From positions 3,844,001-3,908,000 of the forward strand of contig NZ_JARUBN010000001.1 in NCBI RefSeq assembly GCF_029626265.1: a DNA stretch of 64,000 nucleotides. The letters are read 5' to 3'. Under the pieces are notes generated by a model. The model was not told where the DNA came from. It searched no databases and saw only the letters and a program-made list of their open reading frames with translations. The stretch comes from Micromonospora sp. WMMD1102. GTDB lineage: Bacteria > Actinomycetota > Actinomycetes > Mycobacteriales > Micromonosporaceae. Both the position numbers and the translations under genes were made by a program. Below are positions 45,522-54,210 of the stretch, one piece after another; within the stretch, counting starts at the first letter, position 1; every line of letters begins with the position of its first letter.

Positions 45522-45656
45522 TCAGCAGTCGCTGCCCTTCACGGTGTCGCAGCCGTCGTCCGTGTCGGCAAGCAGGGCGGCGGCGACCGGACCCTCCGTG
45601 ACGATCTGCACGTCGAGCTCGAACGGGTCGTTGCTGACGGCGAGCAGGCTGTTCAT
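45522..45656 (-). CDS. lanA: FxLD-family lanthipeptide precursor
   Basis: The ATG at 45656 is preceded by GGAGG at ideal spacing and gives 44 residues. The leader MNSLLAVSNDPFELDVQIVT contains the F-E-L-D form of the FxLD box that names the family. The following part (EGPVAAALLADTDDG, then CDTVKGSDC) carries the Thr, Ser and two Cys residues that could form rings, plus several Asp residues that could be methylation targets. It is the first gene of the minus-strand cluster with lanB, lanC and the FxLD methyltransferase. Core boundaries and ring pattern cannot be read from the sequence. Confidence 0.85.
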   Translation of the reverse strand: MNSLLAVSNDPFELDVQIVTEGPVAAALLADTDDGCDTVKGSDC

Positions 45657-46156
45657 GGCAACCTCCAATGGGATTGGGATGATGGGTGGGCAGGTAGCCC
45701 CCGCAGCTACCGGCACGTTGGCTGGCGGATCGAGCCGCCTTTCCAAAGAGAACTCGCGACGTTCGGCCTGCCCGCCGCCACGCCCTCCTTGGCAGTGACA
45801 GCGGGCAGGGGCCCCAGGTATGCCGGATGGCGATCAGCGCTCGTGGCGTCCATGCCGCTCCTCCCGCACTTCGGACGTGGGGGTCCGCCGCGAAAATGTC
45901 GCCACGTGACCCCACTTCAAGCCGTATACACATCGCTTGTGGTGCTTCCACGATCGCGGTTCTTGCGTAGCCCCGGGAACACCGGCCAATGGGGAAAGTT
46001 AGGGGGAGACTTACCGGTCGCTGTGTTCTTGACCAGGGGTTTCTATACGGAAAGCAAGATCGGCGCTGGCGGTGATCGGCAAAACAGGCGTTACGCTCTC
46101 GTCGCCGGGGTCCAGGCGGGATGGATCGCCGGGGCTATTCGCGTCTCTCGCCGGGG
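45657..46156. other. Divergent promoter region between the lanthipeptide operon and its regulator pair
   Basis: No gene is supported in these 500 bases. The region must drive the precursor operon leftward and the helix-turn-helix/DUF397 pair rightward. TTGACC at about 46029 and TATACGG at about 46044 are too close together to be a normal promoter pair. No operator could be assigned. Confidence 0.4.
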
Positions 46157-47038
46157 GTGTCGTTGATCAGTCCATATGTGCGTCGTCGCCGGCTCGCTAC
46201 CGAACTCGTGCGGCTACGGGAGGAACACGGCTACTCCGCTGAGCGGCTTTGCAAAGAGACAAAGATCGCCAAGCAGAAGCTGAGCCGTTTGGAAAACGCG
46301 AGAGTCCGACCAGATCAAGACGAGATCATGCGAATCCTCGACCACTTTCGGGTTGACGAGCAGCGGTGGGAAGAGATCATGGCCATCGCTCACGAGTCCC
46401 AGGAGAACGGCTGGTGGGAGAAGTTCCGCGTCGAGATGGGACCACGGCAGGCCCTCTACGCGGACCTGGAAGCGGGTGCGGAGCACATCGCCGAGTACCA
46501 CATCACCTTGCTGCCGGGCCTGTTACAGATCCCGGCGTACACCGAGGTCCGCGCGGTGGCAGATCGTGCTGCCTACCCCCGAAGATTCACGGTGGAGCGA
46601 GCACTGGAAGCCCGAGCTGCCCGGCAACGGGTCCTTGATAGACCGGGCGGACCCTCTTACGAGGTGATTATCGATGAGCTCGCGATCCGTCGGCACGCCG
46701 CACCGCCGGAGGTCGTCCGCGCGCAGCTTGACCACCTGATCAACGTCGGTCACGAGAAGCAGAAGACCACCATCCGGGTACTGCGGCTGACCGCGCGAAT
46801 CGCTGGCAACGCGGTACCCCGGTCGTCGTACTTCAGCTACCGATACCCCGATCCGAGCGATCCAGTGGTCGTCGCGGTCGACACCATCACCAGCGACCTC
46901 GTCCTCACCGACCCGGACGAGGTCGCCAACTATGCCTCCCTGTACGAGCGCCTGCGCTCCGCGGCTCTCAGCCCCGCCGACAGCCTCGACTTCCTCGCCA
47001 GCGTGGCGGAGGAACTGCCCGACTACACCAGGAGATGA
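46157..47038 (+). CDS. XRE-family regulator with DUF5753 domain
   Basis: The GTG at 46157 is preferred because family members begin SLISPYVRRRRLATELVRLREEHGYSAERL; an ATG at 46121 is in frame. The product is 293 residues. Residues ~20-75 form the helix-turn-helix (AERLCKETKIAKQKLSRLENARVRPDQDEI). The remaining ~200 residues are the DUF5753 ligand-like domain (ADLEAGAEHIAEYHITLLPGLLQIPAYTEV, YEVIIDELAIRRH). Such proteins are paired with DUF397 proteins in actinobacteria, as here with a four-base overlap. It probably regulates the divergent lanthipeptide operon. Confidence 0.88.
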   Translation: MSLISPYVRRRRLATELVRLREEHGYSAERLCKETKIAKQKLSRLENARVRPDQDEIMRILDHFRVDEQRWEEIMAIAHESQENGWWEKFRVEMGPRQALYADLEAGAEHIAEYHITLLPGLLQIPAYTEVRAVADRAAYPRRFTVERALEARAARQRVLDRPGGPSYEVIIDELAIRRHAAPPEVVRAQLDHLINVGHEKQKTTIRVLRLTARIAGNAVPRSSYFSYRYPDPSDPVVVAVDTITSDLVLTDPDEVANYASLYERLRSAALSPADSLDFLASVAEELPDYTRR

Positions 47039-47244
47039 CCATGCACCCCGAGAAGTTCACCAACTGGCGGAAGTCGAGCCGCTCCGGCGGTGGCGACAAC
47101 CGCATCGAGGTCGCCTTCGCGCTCGACGGCACCGTGGGCATGCGGGACTCGAAGGACCGGACGGGACCAGTGCTGGGGTTCACCCGAGGTGAGTGGACGG
47201 CGTTCACTGACGGCATCCGCGACGGCGAGTTTGACGCACACTGA
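47035..47244 (+). CDS. DUF397 protein
   Basis: The 69-residue product has the complete DUF397 pattern: FTNWRKSSRSGGGDNRIEVAFALDGTVGMRDSKDRTGPVLGFTRGEWTAFTDGIRDGEFD. The ATG overlaps the regulator stop (ATGA) and has AGGAG upstream. DUF397 proteins act with their partner XRE regulators. In some actinobacterial pairs they behave like antitoxin- or anti-regulator-type partners, but this varies. Confidence 0.9.
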   Translation: MTMHPEKFTNWRKSSRSGGGDNRIEVAFALDGTVGMRDSKDRTGPVLGFTRGEWTAFTDGIRDGEFDAH

Positions 47245-47351
47245 GCTACTGTCTCGTCGGCGCGCCCGGCTTCCAGGGCGCGCCGCGCAGACCTTGGCCG
47301 ACGTGAGTGGCACCGCTTGCAGGCACGGTTCATGCTGGTCGGCGTAGTGCC

Positions 47352-47726
47352 TTAGCGCGTCGAGACGAGCGTCTGCTCGATGTGTTCGAAGATGTCCGAG
47401 TCTGTCTCTTGCTGCCACTCCGGCATGTCTGGCCAGTCGGCCACGTAGGAAGCCTTCGGGTTGGGAAAGTGCTTAAATATCTGCGCGATCCAGCACAGGG
47501 CGACGAAGCGTCCTTTTTGTTCACGGGTCAGCTTCGCGGTTGCGCCGTCGGCTGCCTCGATGAACTGGCGGACCTGCTCATACACTGCGGCGGCACTTTC
47601 CCGTTCCCATTCGGGCGTATCTTCCCAGGGCGTGACGTAGCCCGGCTTCGGTTCGCCGGGATAGTACTTGCGGACTCCCGCGATCCATGCCTCGCGGAAC
47701 ACACGCCCCGGTTCTTCGACCTGCAC
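47352..47726 (-). CDS. Hypothetical protein made of two internal repeats
   Basis: The 124 residues split into two related halves. VFREAWIAGVRKYYPGEPKP with PWEDTPEWERESAAAVYEQV pairs with RFVALCWIAQIFKHFPNPKA and DWPDMPEWQQETDSDIFEHI. Shared positions are the W-I-A-x-x helix, the P-x-P-x-x-x-Y/V turn, the W-x-D-x-PEW core and the final amphipathic helix. Each half is about 50 residues, suggesting a duplicated small helical domain. I do not know the family. It stands alone between the DUF397 gene (convergent) and the TPR regulator gene, 22 bases downstream of the latter's start side. Confidence 0.6.
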   Translation of the reverse strand: MQVEEPGRVFREAWIAGVRKYYPGEPKPGYVTPWEDTPEWERESAAAVYEQVRQFIEAADGATAKLTREQKGRFVALCWIAQIFKHFPNPKASYVADWPDMPEWQQETDSDIFEHIEQTLVSTR

Positions 47727-47748
47727 GCTGGTCCTCCCTCTGGTCGTG

Positions 47749-49176
47749 TCAGCTCCCGGCCCTTACCAGGGCGCTGATCTGGCGGTTGAGATGCCGCACG
47801 TGAGTGTCGGCGAGGAACGGCTGCAAGTGGTGGTGTAGTTGGTTAAGTTTGGAGCCGACCACGCCTGAGCCGCTTTGGCGGGCAGTGTCGAGGGCGGCGC
47901 TGCCATAGTGCACGATTTGGTGTACGTCGCTACGTTGGACGCCGACCAGGGCGAGGTCCGTCAGAACGGTTCCGCGTCGTCGCGTGGAGAGGTTCTGAGA
48001 CAGGGCGCCGGACAGCACCGGCTCGGCCAGGTCTGGGCGCCTCAACTCGACGTAGCAGGCTCCGCGTTCCTCGGCGAGCCGGGAGCCGTCGAAGCGCAAC
48101 CATCCGCCGTTGTGCACTCGGCCGTGCAGGTAGTTGACCTCTTCGGCCTGGTCGAGCGCCCGCCGGCACCCGCCCAGGTCACCGAGGCCCGCGAGAGCCT
48201 GCGCCCGCACAGTTCGTGCCCACTGCCGGGTCGACAGCGCGCTGTCCCCGTTCTGGGCCAGGTCAGCGGCAACGTCCAGCATCGGTGCGGCGTGCCGGAA
48301 GTCGCGCTCGTAGACGCTGATGAAGGCGTGACGGATCATCGCGCACGCCCAGAGGTCGTAGGCAGCGGCTTCTCGCGCGGCGGTCGCTGCCAGGGTGTAG
48401 CAGTGCGCGGCCTCGATGTACGCGTTCGCGTCGAAGGCAACCTCGCCGGCGAGCTGGAGCAGGTCGGCGGTGACCTCGCAGAGCCGACGGTGCACGGGTG
48501 TCGTGTGGGAGCGGCGTAGGTTGGCCGTGAGCGTCGTCAGCTGACGGTTGACCAGCGGCGATACTGCTGACTTGGACTCAGCCGCGCCGAAGGCCGCCCA
48601 CAGCTGGGCGTTTAGCGCCTCGTACTCGTCGAGGGTCGCTGGGTCTAGTCGCTGGGTCCCGTCACTGGAGGACTCGATGCGCGCCCAGTCGAGCTGGCTG
48701 CCCGGGACGGGCGCAGCCAACAGCGCACCTGTCAGGCTCAGCAGGCGTAGCAACTCGCGGCGGTTCATGTCGCCAGTGTCCGTGATCTCCCTGCCGGTCA
48801 GCGACTCGCGAGCGCGATCATCACCAGGGGTGAGCGCCTCGCTAGGGGGCATCTGGTGCGCAACGGGATCAGAATGGCGTTGGCCACGGGTGATGTAGAA
48901 GCCCAGGTCGGCGTCCCGCGATGCCTTCAGCACCGCCCGGAATGCCTCCCGGGTCGTGGGTTTGGGCCAGCGGTGTTCTCCCCGCTCAAGCTTGCCGACG
49001 TGGTTGGCGTCCATGCTGGTTCTCGTGCCGTAGGTGTCCCACAGGTAGTTGTTGACCGCCTCAGCGACCTCCTGCCGGGACATCCGTCGGCCTGAGCCGC
49101 TCGGGGACAGAAGTCGACGGCGGGCGTCACTGAGCAGGGTGTTGGGGCCATCTGACGCACCCGACTTCGGTGCCAA
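47749..49176 (-). CDS. XRE-type regulator with TPR-like C-terminal domain
   Basis: The 475-residue protein has an N-terminal helix-turn-helix (MSRQEVAEAVNNYLWDTYGTRTSMDANHVGKLERGEHRWPKPTTREAFRAVL), typical of large actinobacterial regulators. A linker MNRRELLRLLSLTGALLAAPV looks like a twin-arginine or signal-like segment often retained in this family. The rest is a helical TPR-like array (AYIEAAHCYTLAATAAREAAAYDLWACAMIRHAFISVYERDFRHAAPMLD, RTVRAQALAGLGDLGGCRRALDQAEE). The target and ligand are unknown. Confidence 0.8.
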   Translation of the reverse strand: MAPKSGASDGPNTLLSDARRRLLSPSGSGRRMSRQEVAEAVNNYLWDTYGTRTSMDANHVGKLERGEHRWPKPTTREAFRAVLKASRDADLGFYITRGQRHSDPVAHQMPPSEALTPGDDRARESLTGREITDTGDMNRRELLRLLSLTGALLAAPVPGSQLDWARIESSSDGTQRLDPATLDEYEALNAQLWAAFGAAESKSAVSPLVNRQLTTLTANLRRSHTTPVHRRLCEVTADLLQLAGEVAFDANAYIEAAHCYTLAATAAREAAAYDLWACAMIRHAFISVYERDFRHAAPMLDVAADLAQNGDSALSTRQWARTVRAQALAGLGDLGGCRRALDQAEEVNYLHGRVHNGGWLRFDGSRLAEERGACYVELRRPDLAEPVLSGALSQNLSTRRRGTVLTDLALVGVQRSDVHQIVHYGSAALDTARQSGSGVVGSKLNQLHHHLQPFLADTHVRHLNRQISALVRAGS

Positions 49177-49564
49177 CCCGTCACCGCCCGTCGAAAACTC
49201 GCTGTGATCCTTACGGATGGTCCTGCAAGATCGGCGCCACCCTCATCCCTGGCCCGCTGGGCCTCGGGCCTCCGTTGCGGAACGAGGCGACCCGACGGAC
49301 CGATTTGCCGGAATGCCAGCCCAGCTTGCCAGCGTGACTACCTGATTACAAGACGAACTACCAACGGAACGTCAGGCTGACCGCAACCCGTCCGGGTGGC
49401 CTGCTCACCCCTGAACACGCCAATGACCTGCGATTATCGAGGCGCTGGCCTGCTCATTCGGCCGTGGAAGGCTGCGCAGGTTGGTGGTTCTAAACGTAGT
49501 CCGGAGCGCAACCGCGCAGCTCGAGCGGGCCGGGCTGGCTCCGGATGTCCGGGTCAGGTCCAGG
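49177..49564. other. Intergenic region, no gene seen
   Basis: About 390 bases upstream of the TPR regulator. No coding frame, repeat or hairpin stood out. It probably contains the regulator promoter. Confidence 0.4.
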
Positions 49565-50215
49565 TCAGGCGTTGCCGGAGCAGCTGTGTTCGGCGGGGTT
49601 CGCGGTACGGGAGAGCGCGTTGGTCGGCCTCGGACGCTTCCGTGGCCGGTCGAGTTCGCGGAGTTCGGCGCGGGTGGCGTGGAACAGGTGGTAGTCGTAG
49701 AGGTCGGTGCCGAGCTTGTCTACTTCCGATAGCGCTGCGGCCGGTGCGGTGACGTAGCGCAGGGCAATGGCTCGGCACAGGCGGGTCACGGGCGACGGGG
49801 AGAAGTGGAGCAGCATGTCGTAGAGGACGGCGATCTGGGGCCAGTCGGTGTCTTCCCATCGTTTGGGTTCGGCGCGGCAGGCGATGATCGCGGCTTGGAG
49901 TTGGTACGGGCCGGGCCGGCGCATGGCGGCGGCGCGGGCGATCAGGCGGTTGGCTTCCTCGATCGTCTCGTGGTCCCAGCGGGTCCGGTCCTGATGCTGG
50001 AGCTGGACGATGCGGCCGTCGGGGTCGAAGCGGGCGGCGGCTCGGGCCTGGTGGAGTCGGATGAGGGCCAGTAGTCCAAGTACTTCGGGTTCGGTGGGCA
50101 TGGGCTGGTGCAGCAGGCTGGCGAGGAACTCGGCCTCGTCGACCAGGTCGCGGGACTGGGCCTGGGTCCCCGCCGGTGGACAGGTAGACGGCGTCCGCAG
50201 CCCAGACCGCCTACG
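49565..50215 (-). pseudogene. ECF sigma factor (DUF6596-type) C-terminal remnant
   Basis: The intact-looking frame (50101 to 49565) carries MPTEPEVLGLLALIRLHQARAAARFDPDGRIV and LQHQDRTRWDHETIEEANRLIARA, then PGPYQLQAAIIACRAEP, WPQIAVLYDMLL and SPVTRLCRAIAL. This is the C-terminal half of long actinobacterial ECF sigma factors. Just upstream, SRDLVDEAEFLASLLHQP and ADAVYLS lie in shifted frames. The sigma2 and sigma4 DNA-binding regions are absent, so this is a truncated and frameshifted relic. Confidence 0.7.
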
Positions 50216-50432
50216 TCACCAGGCCATAGGCCAGGCACGGGAGCAACCAAGTCGGCGTCGGCCGGCGCGTGCCGAGCCGCACGATCCAGCCGACACCGAA
50301 GCATGCAGCCCAGCTCCGTCGCGCCTCGACATCTGTAGCTCCCTGACTACTTATGGCGATATTCTCTGTTGTCTGCTGGCGCGCAGACGCGGCGGCAGGC
50401 GGAACATGCGGGCGTATCGGGAAGGATTAGCG

Positions 50433-51404
50433 ATGACGGCGAGCAGGGGGGCGCCCGGAGAGTGGCGGAGACTTTCACGGCCCGAGTTCGGCCTTGCCGA
50501 CATCATCAGCGATACTATCGCCGAATCCGGCTATGTCCACAAAAATTGTCTCCGTGAGTTGCGCGGTGCTGACACGCTGCTGCTTTTCAGTGACTACGGA
50601 GGGGCCCATAAAGAGGCACACTACGAGGTCCTCTCATTCCTGTTAACGACTGTTCTGGGCATACGCGAGTTCGATACTGAGCGTCGTCTCCTCCGCGCGG
50701 GAGGGCTGGGGGCTAAGCGACGTATGGCCTATAAGTCGCTCAATGACAAGGTCCGCATGCGGAACTTAGGCGCCTTTTTAGGGACGGCGAATCTTCTACA
50801 GGGCTTACTGGTCAATTTTGCGATCGATAAGAGAGCGCTCGGCCGTTTTGATGAGGAGTATCAGTCGGATACGGCGGTGGGCCGGTTGGGTCCGTGGGCG
50901 CAGCGCTCATTCCGCAAGCTTACCAGAGTTGGTCATCTGGCTGGCATTCTGCTCGAAGGGGTCCGCCACGAAGGGCAGAACCTCGTCTGGATCACCGATG
51001 AGGATGAGATTGCGCCCAATGTGCACAAGCACACCGAAGCGACGAAGTTGTTGGGCCATTTTTTGAGTTCTTACTTGAGCGGGAACATGGGTCATTTCCG
51101 GTTCGGAACTACGGCATCGGATAATGGTGATCTGCTAATCGAGGACTTGGCGGCTATACCTGATCTCGCTGCCGGGTGTCTAGGTGAAATCTTGTCGATC
51201 CTCGCACCGCATCCTGCGTCGAGTTCGATTGCGAGACTCTTCTTTTCGGTGAACACGGATCTTCCCCCGAAGGTCAAGGATATTGCGACGTGGCTTGGTG
51301 GTCCGTCGGGGATTGTCCAGAAAATGAATCTTGTGGTCGATGAAGGAGACGACGGTTGTGCGGTGAGAGACTTCACTGTCGTCACGGACTTCGACCAGCT
51401 GTGA
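50433..51404 (+). CDS. Orphan protein of unknown function, less GC-rich than its neighbours
   Basis: The ATG at 50433 (GGAAGG upstream) gives 323 residues. The gene is visibly richer in A and T than its neighbours, suggesting transfer from another host. The protein is soluble. LLLFSDYGGAHKEAHYEVLSFLLT near residue 50 and DNGDLLIEDLAAIPDLAAGCLGEI near 230 resemble the first Asp strand and the late acidic helix of DUF3800/RNase H-like proteins. KRRMAYKSLNDKVRMRNLGAFLGTANLLQG lies between. That similarity is my inference only. It ends 143 bases before the IS66 copy 2 and may belong with the three-Cys pair beyond it. Confidence 0.6.
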   Translation: MTASRGAPGEWRRLSRPEFGLADIISDTIAESGYVHKNCLRELRGADTLLLFSDYGGAHKEAHYEVLSFLLTTVLGIREFDTERRLLRAGGLGAKRRMAYKSLNDKVRMRNLGAFLGTANLLQGLLVNFAIDKRALGRFDEEYQSDTAVGRLGPWAQRSFRKLTRVGHLAGILLEGVRHEGQNLVWITDEDEIAPNVHKHTEATKLLGHFLSSYLSGNMGHFRFGTTASDNGDLLIEDLAAIPDLAAGCLGEILSILAPHPASSSIARLFFSVNTDLPPKVKDIATWLGGPSGIVQKMNLVVDEGDDGCAVRDFTVVTDFDQL

Positions 51405-51547
51405 TCGCGGTCAACTCGGGTGTCGCCCGCTATGCGGTTCGATGGCGTGCGAAAAGTGGCATCGTATCACTGATCCTGCGATGCGCGGGGTCCTCTATTG
51501 TTTCTGTCGGCCAACGTTTGGCGTTACCGGGCCGAGGTAGGCGCAAG

Positions 51548-53049
51548 GTGACTACTCAGGTCATCAGTTGATTGCGGGGATCCAGGGTCGGCCCGATGTT
51601 AGCTGGACGAGGGCGTCGTAGAGATTGATGCCGTGTTTGGCGGCGGTGGCGAGATATGAGCGCAGGTGGCAGAACTGCTCCGCGCCGGTCAGGGTGCGCA
51701 TCGCGCCGGAGATTTTCTGCCGGATTTTGACCATGCGGACTTCCCGTTCGGCGGCGTTGTTGTCGAACGGGCAGTGTCCTGGCTGGTGCGCGAATCGGAG
51801 GTAGTCGTCGATGCGTTCGGTCATCCGGCGGGCCAGCGCGGCCAGTTTCTTGCCGATCGCTGTGGTTTGGCCGGTGTGGTCCTTGACCCCGACCAGAGCG
51901 GCGTGGCGGAACGAGGCGACCCCCGCGGCCAGAATCTCGGGATCGATGCGATCGTGGCCGGCTGCCACAGCATCGTCCGTGGCCTTCTTGAGGGCCAGCA
52001 GGGCGTCGATGCCTTGCGCGGCCCAGGTTGCCGACGGGTCGAGCTCGGCGGCGGCTACCAGTTCCCGCAGCAGATGGGCGCAGCACAGGGCGTGGGTGGC
52101 CTGTGGGTAGCAGTCATAAGGTGCCCAGGCGTCGTGCACGGCGATCCCGGTGAAAGCGGGCAGGACCCCGCCGGCGTCGATGGCGTCCCGGCCGCGTTTC
52201 GGGTGCACGTAGAGCAGGCTGTACTTACCTGTCGATGCGGAGTGAACCCAGTGCAGTTTGCCTGCGACCCGGAACCCGGTCTCGTCGAAATGCACCAGCG
52301 GTGCCGCCGTCAGCGCGGTGCGGATCGCGGCCAGAAAGTCACCCTCGAGCCGGCGGGCGGCGCGGGCGGTCAACGCCGCGACGCTGCCCTGCGAGATCGG
52401 CACCCCGAACAGATCCCCGACGGCCTGGGCGACGCGTTTCTGCGCCCCGAACTGCGCGACCAGCAGATACACCACGATCGCGGCCAGCCTCGGCCCGTAC
52501 TGCACCGGCGCGTCCACCCCGGCCGGGCCGTCCGCGCAGGTCACCGCACCACACCCGCACCGGCGAATGTTCAGCCGGTGCTCGGTGACCCGGGCTACGA
52601 CCGAGGGAATCTCGAACACCTGACGGCGGGTCACCGCGGCCAGCGGCGCGCCGGCCAGCCCGCCGCCGCACCCGCCACACGCGACCGGCTCATGAACAAC
52701 GGTCTCGTCCGGGCTCTCGACCTGCCGCAACGTACGACCCGGATGGCCGTCCTGGCCACCCGAGCGGCGCCCGGACCGGCCCCGCAACGACTTCGGCGCG
52801 GGCTTGTCCAACCCCTGCGCCGAGGGCGGCATGTTCGAGTTCCGCGGAGACTGACCCAGACGACGCCGCAACTCGGCATTCTCCGCTTCCAGGACCGCGA
52901 TCCGGGCATCCCGCTCCGCGACGGCCTTCTCCAACGCGACGAGCCGCTCCAGCAACTCCACGATGGACGGCATCTCCGGCACCCGGACATCCTGCCCAAC
53001 AACCCCGCCAAGATCAAACCGGCCCGAACCGACCGACCTGATTAGTTAC
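51548..53049 (-). mobile_element. IS66-family insertion sequence, copy 2
   Basis: The copy has the same length (1502 bp), ends and gene as copy 1 at 21136-22637. It is flanked by the 8-bp duplication GGCGCAAG (51540-51547 and 53050-53057). The different duplications show two independent insertions of one element, evidently recent. Confidence 0.95.
51564..52982 (-). CDS. IS66 family transposase (copy 2)
   Basis: The 472-residue product is the same as that of copy 1, with the N-terminal coiled coil, zinc clusters, the DDE core (VHFDETGFRVAGKL, AVHDAWAPYD) and the C-terminal FDNNAAEREVRMVKIRQK signature. It is intact. Confidence 0.95.
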   Translation of the reverse strand: MPEMPSIVELLERLVALEKAVAERDARIAVLEAENAELRRRLGQSPRNSNMPPSAQGLDKPAPKSLRGRSGRRSGGQDGHPGRTLRQVESPDETVVHEPVACGGCGGGLAGAPLAAVTRRQVFEIPSVVARVTEHRLNIRRCGCGAVTCADGPAGVDAPVQYGPRLAAIVVYLLVAQFGAQKRVAQAVGDLFGVPISQGSVAALTARAARRLEGDFLAAIRTALTAAPLVHFDETGFRVAGKLHWVHSASTGKYSLLYVHPKRGRDAIDAGGVLPAFTGIAVHDAWAPYDCYPQATHALCCAHLLRELVAAAELDPSATWAAQGIDALLALKKATDDAVAAGHDRIDPEILAAGVASFRHAALVGVKDHTGQTTAIGKKLAALARRMTERIDDYLRFAHQPGHCPFDNNAAEREVRMVKIRQKISGAMRTLTGAEQFCHLRSYLATAAKHGINLYDALVQLTSGRPWIPAIN

Positions 53050-54128
53050 GGCGCAAGAGCAACGATGGAGGACCGGCGCAGGCTGCCGCGACGGTCGTTG
53101 GTGATGGCGCCCTGGTCCGCCAGCGGCTTGAGTGCTCTGATGACGTGCTCCTCGCGGTACACGGTTTCGAAGAGCGCGAACTTGCGGAGATCCTCGATCC
53201 TGGTCGGCCCGTTGTCACGGAGTTTCTGTACCAGTAGCCGGGTCAATGGGCCGAGTTGCGGTTCGGCGATGTCGAAGAGCGTCTCGGCTTGTTCGTCGCG
53301 AGGGTCGCGGAAGCCGACGCCTTGGGTGCGGTCGACCTCCCAGAGGGAGTCCTTCATCTTCTTCACGCCGAGCGGATGGCCGGTGCCGAAGACGAGGTAT
53401 AGCGGCTGCCCGTGCCGGGGCACCAGCTCGAAGTCCAACAGGTACTCGAAGCCGGCGGTATGCAGGGCTTGTCGGTAGCAGGTAAGGATGTGTCGACTCT
53501 TCGCCTCCGCCGCGAGCTCGGTAACCGAGCGCCAGGTCGAATCTCCGCCGAAGACCTCATCGGCTGCTGGACCCATCCGGGTGACGAAGCGGACGAAGTG
53601 CTGTGGTTGCAGAGTAACGATGACTTCGCTGGAGACGTTCGCGGCGAGGCGTTGCAGCAGGCGATAGGGCACGGGGGCGTTGCCCCAGGAGTCGAGGTTG
53701 GCGAAGATCGGCTGGCCCCACGCGTCCATCTTGTCTAGCGCGGGTTCAAGATGGGTCGCGCAGGTGCCGAGGACGATGTCGACCGGCATCGCGTGGTGGC
53801 TTCGCGGGCGTTCGGGGAAGGCTTCCCGCAGAGTCGTCTTGAGCATGCTGATGCAGCGCTCGTCGTCGTCAACGAACAGGAACCGGGCGACGCCTTTGGT
53901 GGGAGGAACCTTGACCGTCAATGCCCGCATGGCGATGACCGGCGAGCCGGGTTCACCTCCACTGTAGATGCCGGGGCCAGCGAAGCCCTCGGCATAGGTG
54001 ACCGACGGATACGAGCTCTCGTAGGCCAGGAGAATCGGGAACCATCGCTCCAGGTAACGACGGTAGATGTTGTGCTTGGCCTCCGTGTGAGGCGCGCACG
54101 GCCATGGCACATCGCCGTCGACGGGCAT
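53046..54128 (-). CDS. tcmP: Three-Cys-motif partner protein TcmP
   Basis: The 360-residue product starts with PCAPHTEAKHNIYRRYLERWFPILLAYESSYPSVTYAEGFAGPGIYSGGEPGSPVIAMRAL. The HTxAKH start and YAEGFAGPGxYxGGEPGSP motif are the hallmark of TcmP. Later come FLFVDDDERCISMLKTTL, IFANLDSWGNAPVPYRLL and a C-terminal winged-helix-like EDLRKFALFETVYREEHVIRALKPL. Its partner is the radical-SAM-like three-Cys protein encoded just upstream. IS66 copy 2 inserted four codons before the original stop: the native end would read ALAPTSAR, and now reads ALAP-stop. Function is probably retained. Confidence 0.85.
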   Translation of the reverse strand: MPVDGDVPWPCAPHTEAKHNIYRRYLERWFPILLAYESSYPSVTYAEGFAGPGIYSGGEPGSPVIAMRALTVKVPPTKGVARFLFVDDDERCISMLKTTLREAFPERPRSHHAMPVDIVLGTCATHLEPALDKMDAWGQPIFANLDSWGNAPVPYRLLQRLAANVSSEVIVTLQPQHFVRFVTRMGPAADEVFGGDSTWRSVTELAAEAKSRHILTCYRQALHTAGFEYLLDFELVPRHGQPLYLVFGTGHPLGVKKMKDSLWEVDRTQGVGFRDPRDEQAETLFDIAEPQLGPLTRLLVQKLRDNGPTRIEDLRKFALFETVYREEHVIRALKPLADQGAITNDRRGSLRRSSIVALAP

Positions 54129-54210
54129 TGATCCCCCTGGCTACTCGGCGTCCACAGCAGTGTCGCACGGCAAAGGCACGCGGGGAATCCTCCGCCGAGG
54201 ATCGTGCGGA

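Noticed and set aside
46020..46060. TTGACC/TATACGG as a promoter for the lanthipeptide regulator
   Set aside because: The two hexamers are only about 9 bases apart, too close for a sigma-70 type promoter.
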